Source: Rhizophagus irregularis (lineage: Eukaryota > Glomeromycota > Glomeromycetes > Glomerales > Glomeraceae). Taken from it: a DNA stretch of 64,000 nucleotides. Shown here piece after piece: positions 10,691 through 21,439 of this stretch. A model generated the notes under the pieces. That model worked only from the letters and a program-made list of their open reading frames with translations, had not been told where the DNA came from and made no database searches. A program made the position numbers and the translations under genes. Within the stretch, counting starts at the first letter, position 1. The number at the start of each line of letters is the position of its first letter. The DNA lies in contig NC_089450.1 in NCBI RefSeq assembly GCF_026210795.1, positions 2,294,001 through 2,358,000 of the forward strand, written 5' to 3'.

Positions 10691-12899
10691 AAGATATTAA
10701 TAAATAAAAATTTTTTTTAGTAATTTGTGCATTAAGGGCGGTGTGGCGTTTTGTGTGATCAAGAAATCACAATCAACCATGTAACATATAATAGCCGAGC
10801 CCTGGGAATATCATACAAATTTACATATTTACATGTGATCTGCATCTTAACGCCACAAGGAATGGTACACAATAAAATTACATTATCGGACAATTATTAT
10901 ATTGGAAAATAAATTTATTTGACATATCATGACAAAATTGAAATTCTCGGGGTTTGAGTACTTATTTATATACAAATTGTACACTAGTCGATCATTAGTG
11001 TAAATCAAATTTTAAAGACGTGTTGTTACATATGTTCTAAAAAACTTAGATTAAGCGTTAAAGTATTATTACTAATTGAATGAATTATGGAAAACTATGT
11101 TTAAATAAAATATTTTATTATATTATTATTTTATGAATTTGTTTTTAAATGCACGATATGAGCAGTAGTAGAAAGAAATGTAATAAATGTAGAAAAGTCA
11201 TAGAATAGTGAAATTTTATCTGACTACATAAATTATAATAGTTATATTTAATAGCCTTCGTTGTGAAATTATTATTATGCAATATATACTAATAATTTTA
11301 TATTTATTGATTCAAAAAAAAGTGAAAAATGTTCACAATTTATTAATATATTATAGAAATCAGAGTTGCTAATAACTCCCTAAACGTTAATTTCCTTTTA
11401 ATAATTGATAGAAAAATGGATGAGTTCTAAAGAATCATTTTCTTTTATTCTGTTGTACGAAATAAATATAAATGCCTTATGGCTAAATTTATATGTCAAC
11501 ATATGACAAATATAATTTTAATCAAATGAAATCATTCAAAGAACGCCTAAAATTGACTTATTGGTTTCAACCGGATTTAAACATTTTTTCCATTTTAAAT
11601 TTTTATTTTATTATTTCAAAGTCTTCATATATTCTAATTTAATTTGTAAGCTAATAGAATAAAAAAAAATTTTTTTGCTATACTGTACGCGAATTTATTT
11701 AATTATACTAATTTAGCATTTTCTTGAAAAATTATATTATATAGTTATGGAATTTTACCACCCTTTTTGAATATTTATAAATTAATAAAATTGATTATGT
11801 TACTTAACAACAGTATTGTAATGTACCATTATTACCGCCCAACGCCCCATTGAGATTTCTTCAAATGCAAAAAATTAAAACATATATATATATGTTTCTT
11901 TTAGATCCAAATGAAAATAAATTTTTACTCACTTTTCGTAATTATAATTATTATTAACTTAATTATAAAATTTGGAAATTCAATGTTATTATTTAATATC
12001 TCGTATTATATTTAATGTTTATGCGCGTCAATTACATAAATTATTCTGAAAGTGAGGTGAAAAAAACTTTAAGAACTAAATTACCATAGTCCGTAGCCAA
12101 ATGATTCCGGTTCGGTAAATCGTGGAACCGATACTACTGGCCTGATACTGAAACTGTGTAACTGCGGTTCGGTTCGGCTATTTTGTTGGTAAAAATACCA
12201 GTGAGTAGTGACCCAAACTCAACGTGTTAATGTTATTATTATATCTTGTATAAAAAAAAAAATCACTTGAAGTAATGTAAAAAATATACTACACATATAT
12301 GTATAAATAAATAATTACGGCTTTACGTTCAGACACAAATAAACTTCCTTTTTTCTTTCACATTTTTATTTTATTTATGTCGATGTTTTTAAACCGACAG
12401 GAAATGATTTCATAATTTTATTTTCTTTGCTGTTAAATTCCTTTTTTGTTATAAAATCGAAATCTTTTAATAAAAACTTTTTAAGAGAGTAGGCTATTAC
12501 AACGGCAAATATGATATTTTAGGTTAGTACGACGGAGGCGTTATGCATGGCTCGTATCCGCACAAATGCAAAAGTCACGCTACATCGTTACACGGTAAGT
12601 CATTTATGCAGAATTTTACAATTTACAGTATGAAAAATTTTAATGAAAAAAATTAATATTATCAATAAACCATATTATAATTTATAAAATGAGAAATTAT
12701 CGTAACTATTCGGATATTAGTTTCGAAAGATTTATCATTATTGACCCTCATTTGTCTTCGTATAAAAGCTGGAATTATCATATATGTGTGCATTTAGTTA
12801 ATAATCATGCGATGAAAAATCTAAGTATATCAGAAAATTTTCCAAATTCAAGATTTCTACAATAATAAAATCATTAATAAAAGGTAAAATATTTCCTTC
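10691..12899. other. AT-rich intergenic stretch without a recognised gene
   Basis: Two GC-richer patches stand out. One is at 12090-12225, with several GGTTCGG and CCGATAC words. The other is at 12520-12595, where a short frame starting MARIRTNAKV is followed by GTAAGT. Neither could be extended into a gene. Confidence 0.4.
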
Positions 12900-14290
12900 T
12901 CAATTATACTACTTTGTTTTATGTAGCTTTACTTCACTTTAACGGTAGTCGACTAATTATAAGTATCTACATTCTACCGCCGGTTATTTATAATAATTCT
13001 TTGCCGAAACACAATTTAGTTAGATTTAAATAGAAAATTTTATTTTGTTCGATTCCTTTAGTTATAGAGGGTAAATTATTTATTAATTTGCTTTCTAAGT
13101 GTTTTAAAAATTTTTGTAATTTGCTCTTCGTATAATTGCTTAAATTAATAAACTGTAAAAAAAAAAAAAATAATAATTCTTTGCCGACACCGACAACGGG
13201 TATTTTATTAAATCCGGAAATTATTAACGACTATAATGAAAGTTTACTTGCATATAGATATGGTGTAAACTTGTAAACTAGCAAAAATAGTCATTAAAGT
13301 ATTAATGAAAAAAAAGGGTTGACCTTTTTTAATATTGAAAGAGAGCAGAAATTTGCAATGAGTAAAAAGTATAGTATTCCATAACACATTATCTCTTGAC
13401 AACATTCTTTTTAAAACAATATTTTATTTAAATGTACTGGTTAGTAGATTACAATATACGATAAATTGAATAAAGAAATAAAACAAGTACAAAAATATAA
13501 GTAAATAAAAAGCTAAACGAATCATCAATATCCTAAATTTCTACATATTTTTTAATTTATTGTTTAAATTGAGTTTGTAAATTATCAGTGATAGAATGAT
13601 TCGGGTAAGCATCTTGTTGACGATTTGGCATAATGATAACGTATGTTTGAGGAGAATTTATAACAATACCAAGTGAATTAAGTGAAGGAAAGACATTAGT
13701 TTGAGGCGAATTTTGATCAATGTATTGCGGGTGGAATTGTGGTGGCGGAGGTGAAGTAGTATTATTAAACATAGATTGCTGATATTTGTCGTTGGGAGAG
13801 ATATTAATATTATTGTCTGAACCGTCATTAAAAATTGATTGCTGATAATTAGTATTGCCAGGAGAAATAATGTCGTTATTGTTTGAAATACTGTGAGACA
13901 TAGTACTATGATCAAGAGAAATGGTCGCATGCGCAACTGAAAAATTATTATTATTCATCACGGAAGCATCATAATTACAGTTACAAGAAGGATCGTTGCA
14001 GTTAATATTTTCCGGTTGAATAAAAGTTTCTGCAGTTGGTTGTGATAACCTATTGCAGTTATGATTAGTGAACCCAGTTAAATTGGATTCATGAGCACTA
14101 TTGTCAATATTTTCTTGTGAATGATACATATTAATGTATTTTAAGTTTAATGAAATGTTGAAAAATGATAATTGCTGGGCAATTGTTGTGGGTTTAAATA
14201 AAAAAACAAAAAATGATCATCATTAACTCAGTGCTAACTCGGATCCAAGTTAAAGTTTGTGTTCCCAGCTTTGAAAAAAAAAATAAATGT
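12900..14290 (-). repeat. Segmental duplication including gene, promoter and 3' flank; inverted partner 49385-50960
   Basis: The gene at 14129-13557, its upstream 160 bp and its downstream region to about 12900 all match 49385-50960 in inverted orientation. Upstream matches include TTTTCAAAGCT, ACACAAACTT and TTATTTAAACCCAC. Downstream matches include TTCTTTGCCGA and ACGACTATAATGAAAGTTT. The whole transcription unit was duplicated, not only the coding part. Confidence 0.7.
13557..14129 (-). CDS. Asn/Ser-rich low-complexity protein, family copy 2
   Basis: Intact 190-residue frame, function unknown. It begins MYHSQEN and has H-E-S-N-L-T-G-F near residue 15, a Cys cluster (I-N-C-N-D-P-S-C-N-C-N) around residues 43-53, Asn/Ser/Gln-rich repeats with N-N-D-I-I-S-P-G and K-Y-Q-Q-S-M, and a Pro run near residue 130. 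The conserved C-terminal block N-V-F-P-S-L-N-S-L-G-I-V-I-N-S-P-Q-T-Y-V-I-I-M-P is shared almost exactly with 49534-50092. The candidate core motif TTTATTTAAACCC lies at about 14202-14190. The overlapping frame 13936-13658 is a shadow. Conservation of frame and promoter argues for a functional gene; a role in condensates or transcription would be speculation. Confidence 0.65.
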   Translation of the reverse strand: MYHSQENIDNSAHESNLTGFTNHNCNRLSQPTAETFIQPENINCNDPSCNCNYDASVMNNNNFSVAHATISLDHSTMSHSISNNNDIISPGNTNYQQSIFNDGSDNNINISPNDKYQQSMFNNTTSPPPPQFHPQYIDQNSPQTNVFPSLNSLGIVINSPQTYVIIMPNRQQDAYPNHSITDNLQTQFKQ

Positions 14291-16155
14291 AACCAAATAA
14301 GGCTAAATATAAATATTTAAAATTTACCTTTCTTTTAAATAAAAGCAAAGTAATAAAATTCTTACATAAAAATGAATAAGACATCTATTAAACGTTAAAA
14401 GATTTTGGACGTACTAAAGTCTTCAAACTATAGAATAGAGCGATAATAAAAAAATAAAATTATTTTATTTTGTTTAACAACAAAAGAATGTTATTATATA
14501 AAAGGTGATACATGTATAAAAAAAATGAAAGAAATTTTTTTTTAGAATATTATATTAATTAGAATATAATTGATTTACTGTATAAGTCCCACCAAAAAAC
14601 AGTCAGAGCACTTGATTTTAAAAGCTAAAATGGTGCTGCGCTATCCTACCTCTCAGCTCTAAGCCTTGGAGCCCTTCTATGAGGATTTATTCTAACCTTT
14701 CTGTTCTTACCTAACTTCAATGTCAATGATAATTATTATATCGGGGATGCGAGCAATATATAAACAAGAGATCGGCACAAATAACAAATTTATTTCAAGG
14801 CCTAATGCCGCCTGTCATTATCCAAAAAAGGAAGGTTTTGTTACCTTTTTATGTATTGTTCGGCTCTGTACATTATATCATGTGACACAGCTTTGTTTCT
14901 CGAACCAAAAATTTTTCAACTCATAATTTCATTTATTTTTTCATGAAAAATAACAAAATTGAAACTTTGAAATTAACAGTGGCTTAACACAGCAAAATAT
15001 TTTCCAGTAGCATTAATTAAGTTATTATATAACCCATTATCTTCTTCAGTTGATACATCATATAATTTCTAATCATTCGATTATATGTATTCTAATTATT
15101 ACGCTCAGAAATTTAATATCAACAATTCTAAGATAATATTTTGGTTGTCAATTATTACAATTTAATTGCATAACACCTCTATAACTATATCAGATGATGC
15201 TTTAAATGATTAATTATTTTTCTAATAGAAAGAATATTGATTAAGGAAGGTAATAAGACTTGTAAGACGAAAAAGCTGCAAATAATAAATAAAGAGTAAC
15301 AATTAGTACTATTTTCATATAAAAAAAAAAATTTCAAGTCCCTAGAATAATTATCAAATTGAAAAAAAATTCACTTCGTGACAAAATTATTCCTAATCCG
15401 AACCCCTCATTATTTACACTATTATTACTTCATACAGCACGCTATGGTATAAAAAAAATATTTTTTTATATATATAATCACGTAAAAAAATTTTTAAAAA
15501 TCGGAATATAAGTTTACATACTCTTTCAACTTGTAAGACTAACCCCATAAATAAAATAGACGTTTTACCATTTAAATGTAACTTTTACGTATCTTAATAA
15601 ATCGTGGTACACGTCCCTTTTTGTTAATTACAATATGATTTGGATGAATACGTTTTGTAACTTTTATTGTGAAGTCACGTTAATAACATCTTAAAAAAAA
15701 GAACAATAAAATTATGCAAGCGTTTAAATCAAAGAAATTTTCCAAAAATAAAACTGCTGTTGTGATTATAATACGCGTAATCTTTTATTGAATTATAAAT
15801 AAAACTGTTATTGATGATTTATGCATTTATTTTAGATAATTATGCAAATTACATATCGTCATGTGCACTATAAAATATTTTTTTAACTTTTATATATATA
15901 GTAGTAGTACTTTATGCTGTTAAATACTTGGAATTATGAATTTAGTAATAATATACTATATACTTATTGTAGCAATGCTCTGCTGTTTTCGATTGAAGCC
16001 ATTTCGCAGGCCGTCAAATTGTTGAAATCAAAAACAGCAAAGTATTGCCTATAAAGACCTGTACAATAAGTATTTTATATATGGACTCTCCCGAACACAC
16101 TATAAAATCAGACACAAGTTTATTTATAGTCTATTTTAATGATTTTAATGACGAG
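14130..16155. other. Intergenic stretch with a small GC-rich island
   Basis: No gene called. An island at 14615-14720 contains TGCTGCGCTATCCTACCTCT and TTGGAGCCCTTCTATGAGG. It is unlike its surroundings and may be a SINE or exon remnant. 15405-15570 is the inverted partner of 9955-10075. The frame at 14720-14926 lacks support. Confidence 0.4.
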
Positions 16156-16492
16156 TAGGGTGTCCAGGATTTCATGGTGTGATGGCCCGAAAAGTGTGGT
16201 GTGATTTAAACAAAAAGTGTGGTTTGGTGCGATTTTTAATTCTGGCCAGATTTAGCGTAATTTCGGCTGGAATTAACATAATAATTTTAACTTCAAATTC
16301 GCTATCTTAATTCGAGCCAAAATTTGATAAACGAAAACCAATCATGTGATCATCAATCGACCAATAAAACTCAATTTACTGCGGATAGTGTGAAAAATGT
16401 GAAACTTTGCCAAAAAATGCGGCCACACCAAAAGTGTGAAAAAATAACAAAAAGTGTGAAAAAGGTGTGACCGTTCTATCCTGGACACCCTA
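16156..16492. mobile_element. Non-autonomous hAT-like element with 8-bp target duplication
   Basis: The ends are perfect inverted repeats: TAGGGTGTCCAGGAT on the left and ATCCTGGACACCCTA on the right. They are flanked on both sides by ATGACGAG (16148-16155 and 16493-16500). A TA-G-G start and an 8-bp duplication fit the hAT superfamily. The 337-bp interior has many GTGTG words and no coding frame. The intact ends and exact duplication suggest relatively recent insertion. Confidence 0.85.
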
Positions 16493-16649
16493 ATGACGAG
16501 GTATTTATTTATTACATATAGTATATCATTAAAAAAATGTATAGTGTGATCTTTATATTAGGACATAATAAAATACTTTAATTACTATATAAAAAGTTTG
16601 TCGGTTAAAGTATTGGCACATGATCATATATTGTTGGTGGAAACTGAAA

Positions 16650-16780
16650 ACTTAATAAGTGATTAAATTCGTCTTATAATAAATTCATATTTCAACATTG
16701 ATGTAAATTGAAAACTTAATAAGCTTAACAATTGTGATTAAAATTCGTCTTATAATAAATTCATATTTCAAAATTGATGT
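16650..16780. repeat. Tandem duplication of about 75 bp
   Basis: GAAAACTTAATAAG followed by ATTCGTCTTATAATAAATTC and ATATTTCAA occurs twice in direct order. The second unit has a 12-bp insertion near AGCTTAACAATTG. Noncoding. Confidence 0.7.
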
Positions 16781-16993
16781 ATCTTTACACCTCTATAACT
16801 TTGAATCTTTTTCATTAAATTCTATAAAAAATTATATATATACACACATATATATATATTAAATTGCCTAATATATTATTTTACGGTTTATGTCGATCAC
16901 CAATCTGCCCATGTTTAAAAATAAGACAGTTAAAATTAAGTTAAAATTAAGAGTTATAAATAAGTAATATAATCATACTTACTATATTAAAAA

Positions 16994-17302
16994 TTATTTA
17001 AGGGAAGAAACCCCATTAAATAATTGATTTGTAAACGGATCATTCGTAATTTGCAATGGTAATTGCGTAATTAGATTTGAAAATGTATTTGCGTTATTGG
17101 TAGATATATGTCTTCTATATGTTCTATTAATAATTCTACATCTAATTCTTCTATTCATGTTTCTTTGATGACGTCTACGAACAATATCATGATTAAAATC
17201 AATAAATGAAATTAAATTTCTGTAATTATTTAATGGCATTTTTATATGAAGGAGTTGAAGATGATAATTTAATATAATGAGAAAAAGAAAATCTGAGGTC
17301 AT
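16994..17302 (-). CDS. Small basic protein with C-terminal QLFNG tail (up to 102 aa)
   Basis: Function unknown. It is related through its C-terminus to the proteins at 286-1116, 23874-24032 and 31701-31429. An Arg-rich block (IVRRRHQRNMNRRIRCR) spans residues 41-57. Asn/Thr-rich sequence follows, and then the ending N-Q-L-F-N-G-V-S-S-L-K. The first 20 residues are hydrophobic and could be a weak membrane or signal segment. A second Met at residue 22 (MPLNNY) may be the true start, giving 81 residues. Position and composition of the tail match the other three members, which is the reason for the call. No neighbour suggests a role. Confidence 0.5.
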   Translation of the reverse strand: MTSDFLFLIILNYHLQLLHIKMPLNNYRNLISFIDFNHDIVRRRHQRNMNRRIRCRIINRTYRRHISTNNANTFSNLITQLPLQITNDPFTNQLFNGVSSLK

Positions 17303-18419
17303 ATTTATAAAAAAATTAGATAGATAAATCTAAAAATATCATATGAAAATAAATAACGCGATCGATTAAATTAATGAATAAAATACTGCACAATTACGTA
17401 GGGTTAGAGTAACTAACAAAATATTAAATCGTGAATGAAAGTAAAAATGGATAAAATGAACTAAAGACAATAGTAAAACTCCAGGCGTTGTTTATCAGCG
17501 CAATCGATTAATTCAACAAATCAGAAGAATAAAAAGTACTGCACAATTGCGTAAAATTTGTAATTAAAGCTTTAAATAGTCAAATTATGAAGGCAAATCG
17601 TTAAGGCAATTTTATAAAGTAGTAATTAACATAAATAAAGATTGTTTCTCCGATATTTACCGAATTCATAAAATTGTAATATTTAAATGTACAATATAAA
17701 AATCCTTAGCATACAATGAATGGCATATTCCAGTACCTAAGTGGCTGAGTCCTTGCCTACACTTGAATTATCTGAACTTAGTAGTAAGATAGTTTATTTG
17801 AAAGAATACCATGTGATACTATATTGTTTTTAAATAACTTTGTCTTAAATTTCTGTATGTATGATATTACAATCAAAATAGATTATCAATTTTTTTATCT
17901 AAATGAACAGCACGTGTCGATCATTTTACATAAATGTTACATGCGATATGCGTAAAGGTAAAATTTTCACCTTTAGTTAAAAGAAGTATGATCATAGAAC
18001 GAAACGCTTACGTAATCAAATATACATAATCTACACGCGTCCGAAACATTTTTCGCCACTAAAAAATCCTAAGCCTCTGGATAACATGACAAATTACATA
18101 CAGTCACGTGTGTGCATAACTTTCTTACTAGTCAAAGTTACGATTTACGAAGGGTGGGCTTCTTATGGGCGAGCGGGTTTAATTAATTATGGTTAACCTT
18201 TTAATACAATGTATTTTATACCTCCTGTCTTACTGTCTACACATAGTTAATCAAACTGATCACTTTACTTGGGATAAAAAAAATTTTAGTCAAGGTTCAA
18301 AAAAAAATATTCCATTGATCCCATTAAATTTACTAATTTAAGGTCAGACAGATAAAACCTTTAGATATTCATAAATTTTTAAAATATTGTGGACGAGCGC
18401 TTTTATTTTACATATGTAA
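17303..18419. other. AT-rich intergenic stretch
   Basis: No gene seen. A short imperfect tandem repeat (TACTGCACAATTACGTA at 17383 and TACTGCACAATTGCGTA at 17536) lies downstream of the basic-tail gene. An AC-rich patch near 18000-18110 contains CACGTG. Confidence 0.4.
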
Positions 18420-20030
18420 AAAATTTTAAATGTAAATTTTTTATACACCATATGAATTGCAAACTTTCGTTCACAAAATTTTTATATTAAATCATGTGAT
18501 TATATATATATATGCAACTATTCGGCCTAATGAATATGATTCTTTGGATTAATATTATGATCTACGCAGAGTGATACAAAGTACGTGTAAATAACATCCT
18601 TAATTTAATTAAATGTTTATTATTTGAATATTTTTAATATAGTTTACATAAATAAAATGTAACACAAAATAGTTAAACTTTATTTTAAGCGTATTACAAT
18701 TATTAATCAGAAGAGTAACCTTTTTTGGATATTTTTTTTATGCTTATCCAATAACTATAATATTGTTCGACTGATAAGTATAACAAGAGCTCCTAATTGG
18801 TGCATCTCATGGATAAAATTTTTAGATAACAATCATACTCTATCGCAATCATCTATTTATACGCTTACTTTTTTTATAAAATGTTTCTTTCACTTTTATT
18901 TGTTTTATTCATAGGGAAGAATCTTCTAACGAAAAAAACCTAAAACTGAAACAACAAAAAAAATGGTTTGTCACACAAATCAATAATCACCTACTTATTT
19001 ATTTGCGAATAGGATTGCCATATAAAAGTTCACAATTTAATGTGAATATACCCATTATCGGCTACAAAATTATTGGAGGTTCTGAAGAAAGAATCATTAA
19101 CGAAAATAGTAATAAATAATACTCTGACTAACTTGGAATCTCATTGATATCATTAAATGAGGTTGGTTTTCCGATTACTGTGGTAACTAAACCAAATTTA
19201 AATTCAATCAAGGTTCAAAGTCGTTCAAAAATGAAACGACAGAAACCTTACTTAACTGTTATAAAATGACTCCTTAACTAATAAATAAAAAATTTGTAAA
19301 AGGAAAAATCCTGTCTAATTCCGTTGGCGTCTCTTTAATGATTCAAATGTTACGTAAGTTTTTTTTATTAACTGATACAAACACCCCTTTATACTTTCTT
19401 GTATATATTACAAAAAATTATATGCGCTTTTATTTTTCTTTTTTTAGAAAATATTTAAATATATATAAAAAAAACTTTATCTCCGAAACAACGGAACCGT
19501 GATTAATTAAACCCGATTGCTATAATTATATTAAATTTTTTTTATTAAAGCATTTATTGGTACCTACATTCAACTACATTCGATTTGCTACTATAAAAGC
19601 AAAATTATAATAGATGCTTTGGTGTAAAAAAAAAGTATTATAGGTAATACAATCTTTATAATCAACATCTTAATTTAATACGTTGGGTGAACTAACAAAG
19701 TCAAGTCATATAGTACTAATTAAAATTTGGTCACAGCTTAGTTTTATTTGATTATAAATCCTTTCATTGCGTCTAAATTGCGTCTAAATTGTCGTTTTGG
19801 TTATTGTGAACTCATATGCTTGCATTTTATGACTTCCTATTTAAAGAAATTACACAAAGATGAATATTATAATGTTCAATAGTAGGTTTCAAATTACGTA
19901 GAAGTTTAAATAGGGTTCATGCATTAAAAAAGACGCTTAATTTCCTATTTGATCAATTGAAAAACTTTTTTCACGAATAGAAGCGTTTAATCATGAGATA
20001 AATGATAAAAACTAATATCAAAAAAAAATT
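18420..20030. repeat. Segmental duplication copy A (first part), partner 27810-29325
   Basis: Collinear blocks: TAAATGTAAATTTTTTATAC, then TATTAAATCATGTGATTATA, GTTCGACTGATA, TGCATCTCATGGATAAAATT (one mismatch), and TTATCTCCGAAACA-like sequence. It has drifted through many small indels. Frames open in one copy are closed in the other, so neither encodes a gene. The match stops near 20030, before the material that contains the element at 20537. Confidence 0.65.
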
Positions 20031-20536
20031 AAAAATTTTTGCAATGATACGTACGTACGACATTAACTAACTCGGTCATTTGCGTTAAATCAAAAATTTT
20101 ATTTCTTAAGTATATGATTTACCATATTTTGCGGAATTAAGCACCTGCCGAAAGTAATCACTCCAGGCCATAATTATGGCGTTATGGCGATGTGCGCTTA
20201 AATACCGCGAAATATGGTATTATAACTTTGTATCATAAACCGAATGTTAGATTTTAAATATATATTGTATCACAATCGGATTTATATATTTTTTCTCAGT
20301 CACACGTTTCTCCTTCTACAGAGATAAGATTTTCATATATTTCGGAAAAAGAAAAGATAAACTGAAGACGCAACTAGTTTTGTGCAATATATTGGTGAAA
20401 CTTGTGTAAATGTGACCAAGATTACTTTCATCAAAATCCTAAACCGGCAACAGAGTCAAGCAAAATATTTCCTTTTACAATCATGGGCGCAAAAACAAAA
20501 ACACAATTAAACAATGCCCTGAATAGATAAGATACA
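20031..20536 (+). other. Unique stretch with an orphan open frame
   Basis: This stretch is absent from the duplicated partner. A frame of about 41 codons ending at 20530 reads CKCDQDYFHQNPKPATESS and then MGAKTKTQLNNALNR. Its composition is less AT-biased than random frames here, and it could be an exon remnant. No start codon or splice site could be fixed and no family was recognised. Confidence 0.25.
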
Positions 20537-21099
20537 CATCGGGAAATTTTTATAGAAGATATACATCAATAATTATCACTTTATCGATAATTATCCCATT
20601 TTATCATACCAAATAAATCGATAATTAACGTATTATGATGATTATCAATAAATAACTGGGATATTTAACATTAATGATATTTATTGATAATTATCTGAAA
20701 AAATATTTAATGATATTAAGTGTTAAAAATTTTACCGATGAATTTCTATAAGATATTTAACATTAATGATATTTATTGATAATAATCTGAAAAACAAATA
20801 ATGATATTAAGTGTTAAAAAGATTTTATCGATAAATTTCTGTAAGTTATTTAATGTTAATGATATCTATTAATAATTATCTGAAAGATAAATAATGATAT
20901 TAAATGCATGTTAATTTAGGACTGATAGGACATCCTTTAAAAAATTTTCTTGTGATTATGTAACATGATACTATAATTAAGTTACGAGGTTCTTTATTTG
21001 ACAATCACGTGTATCATATCATGTGACATGACTTTCAGCTACTAAGACGCGACGCGATAAGTATTTTTTTTTAAACTTTTTTTTTAAAGTTTAATTAAA

Positions 21100-21400
21100 C
21101 ATTTCTTTCGCCCTTTCCCATTCACACTCTTCTATTTCCTTCTCCCTCTAACCTGTCTCTCTTTCACACTTTCCCTTTCACCACTTCACCCCTTTTACGC
21201 TTTCCCTTTTCTTTTTTTTTCGTTTTCACCTTTTGTTTCATTTCATTTTTCCATTTTTTTCATTTTTGGCTCACTTCTGTTTTTCCCTTTCCTTTTTTTC
21301 ATTCCGTTTAGTCCCCTCTCCCTCTCCCTCTCTTTCATTCCTCTCTTTCATTCCTCTCTTTCAACCTTCCCTTTAATTTAAACACTTCTTAAAAAATTAT
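21100..21400 (+). repeat. Pyrimidine-rich (C/T) tract upstream of the array
   Basis: About 300 bp are almost purely C and T on the plus strand, with CTCCCTCTCCCTCTC and TTTCATTCCTC repeats. It lies just before the first splice-like unit. In the element at 51038 a shorter C/T-rich tract (minus strand, about 52205-52140) holds the same relative place. CT-rich tracts are common in fungal promoters, so it may be a promoter; this is inference. Confidence 0.6.
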
Positions 21401-21439
21401 AAATTTTTTTTTAAGTTACGTTTTCGTTTCAGTGGTTTC

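Noticed and set aside
12549-12592. MARIRTNAKV... start followed by GTAAGT, reminiscent of a histone H3 first exon
   Set aside because: The sequence does not continue the H3 N-terminus and no second exon was found.
13040-13075. GTTCGATTCC resembling a tRNA B box
   Set aside because: No A box, acceptor stem or cloverleaf could be built around it.
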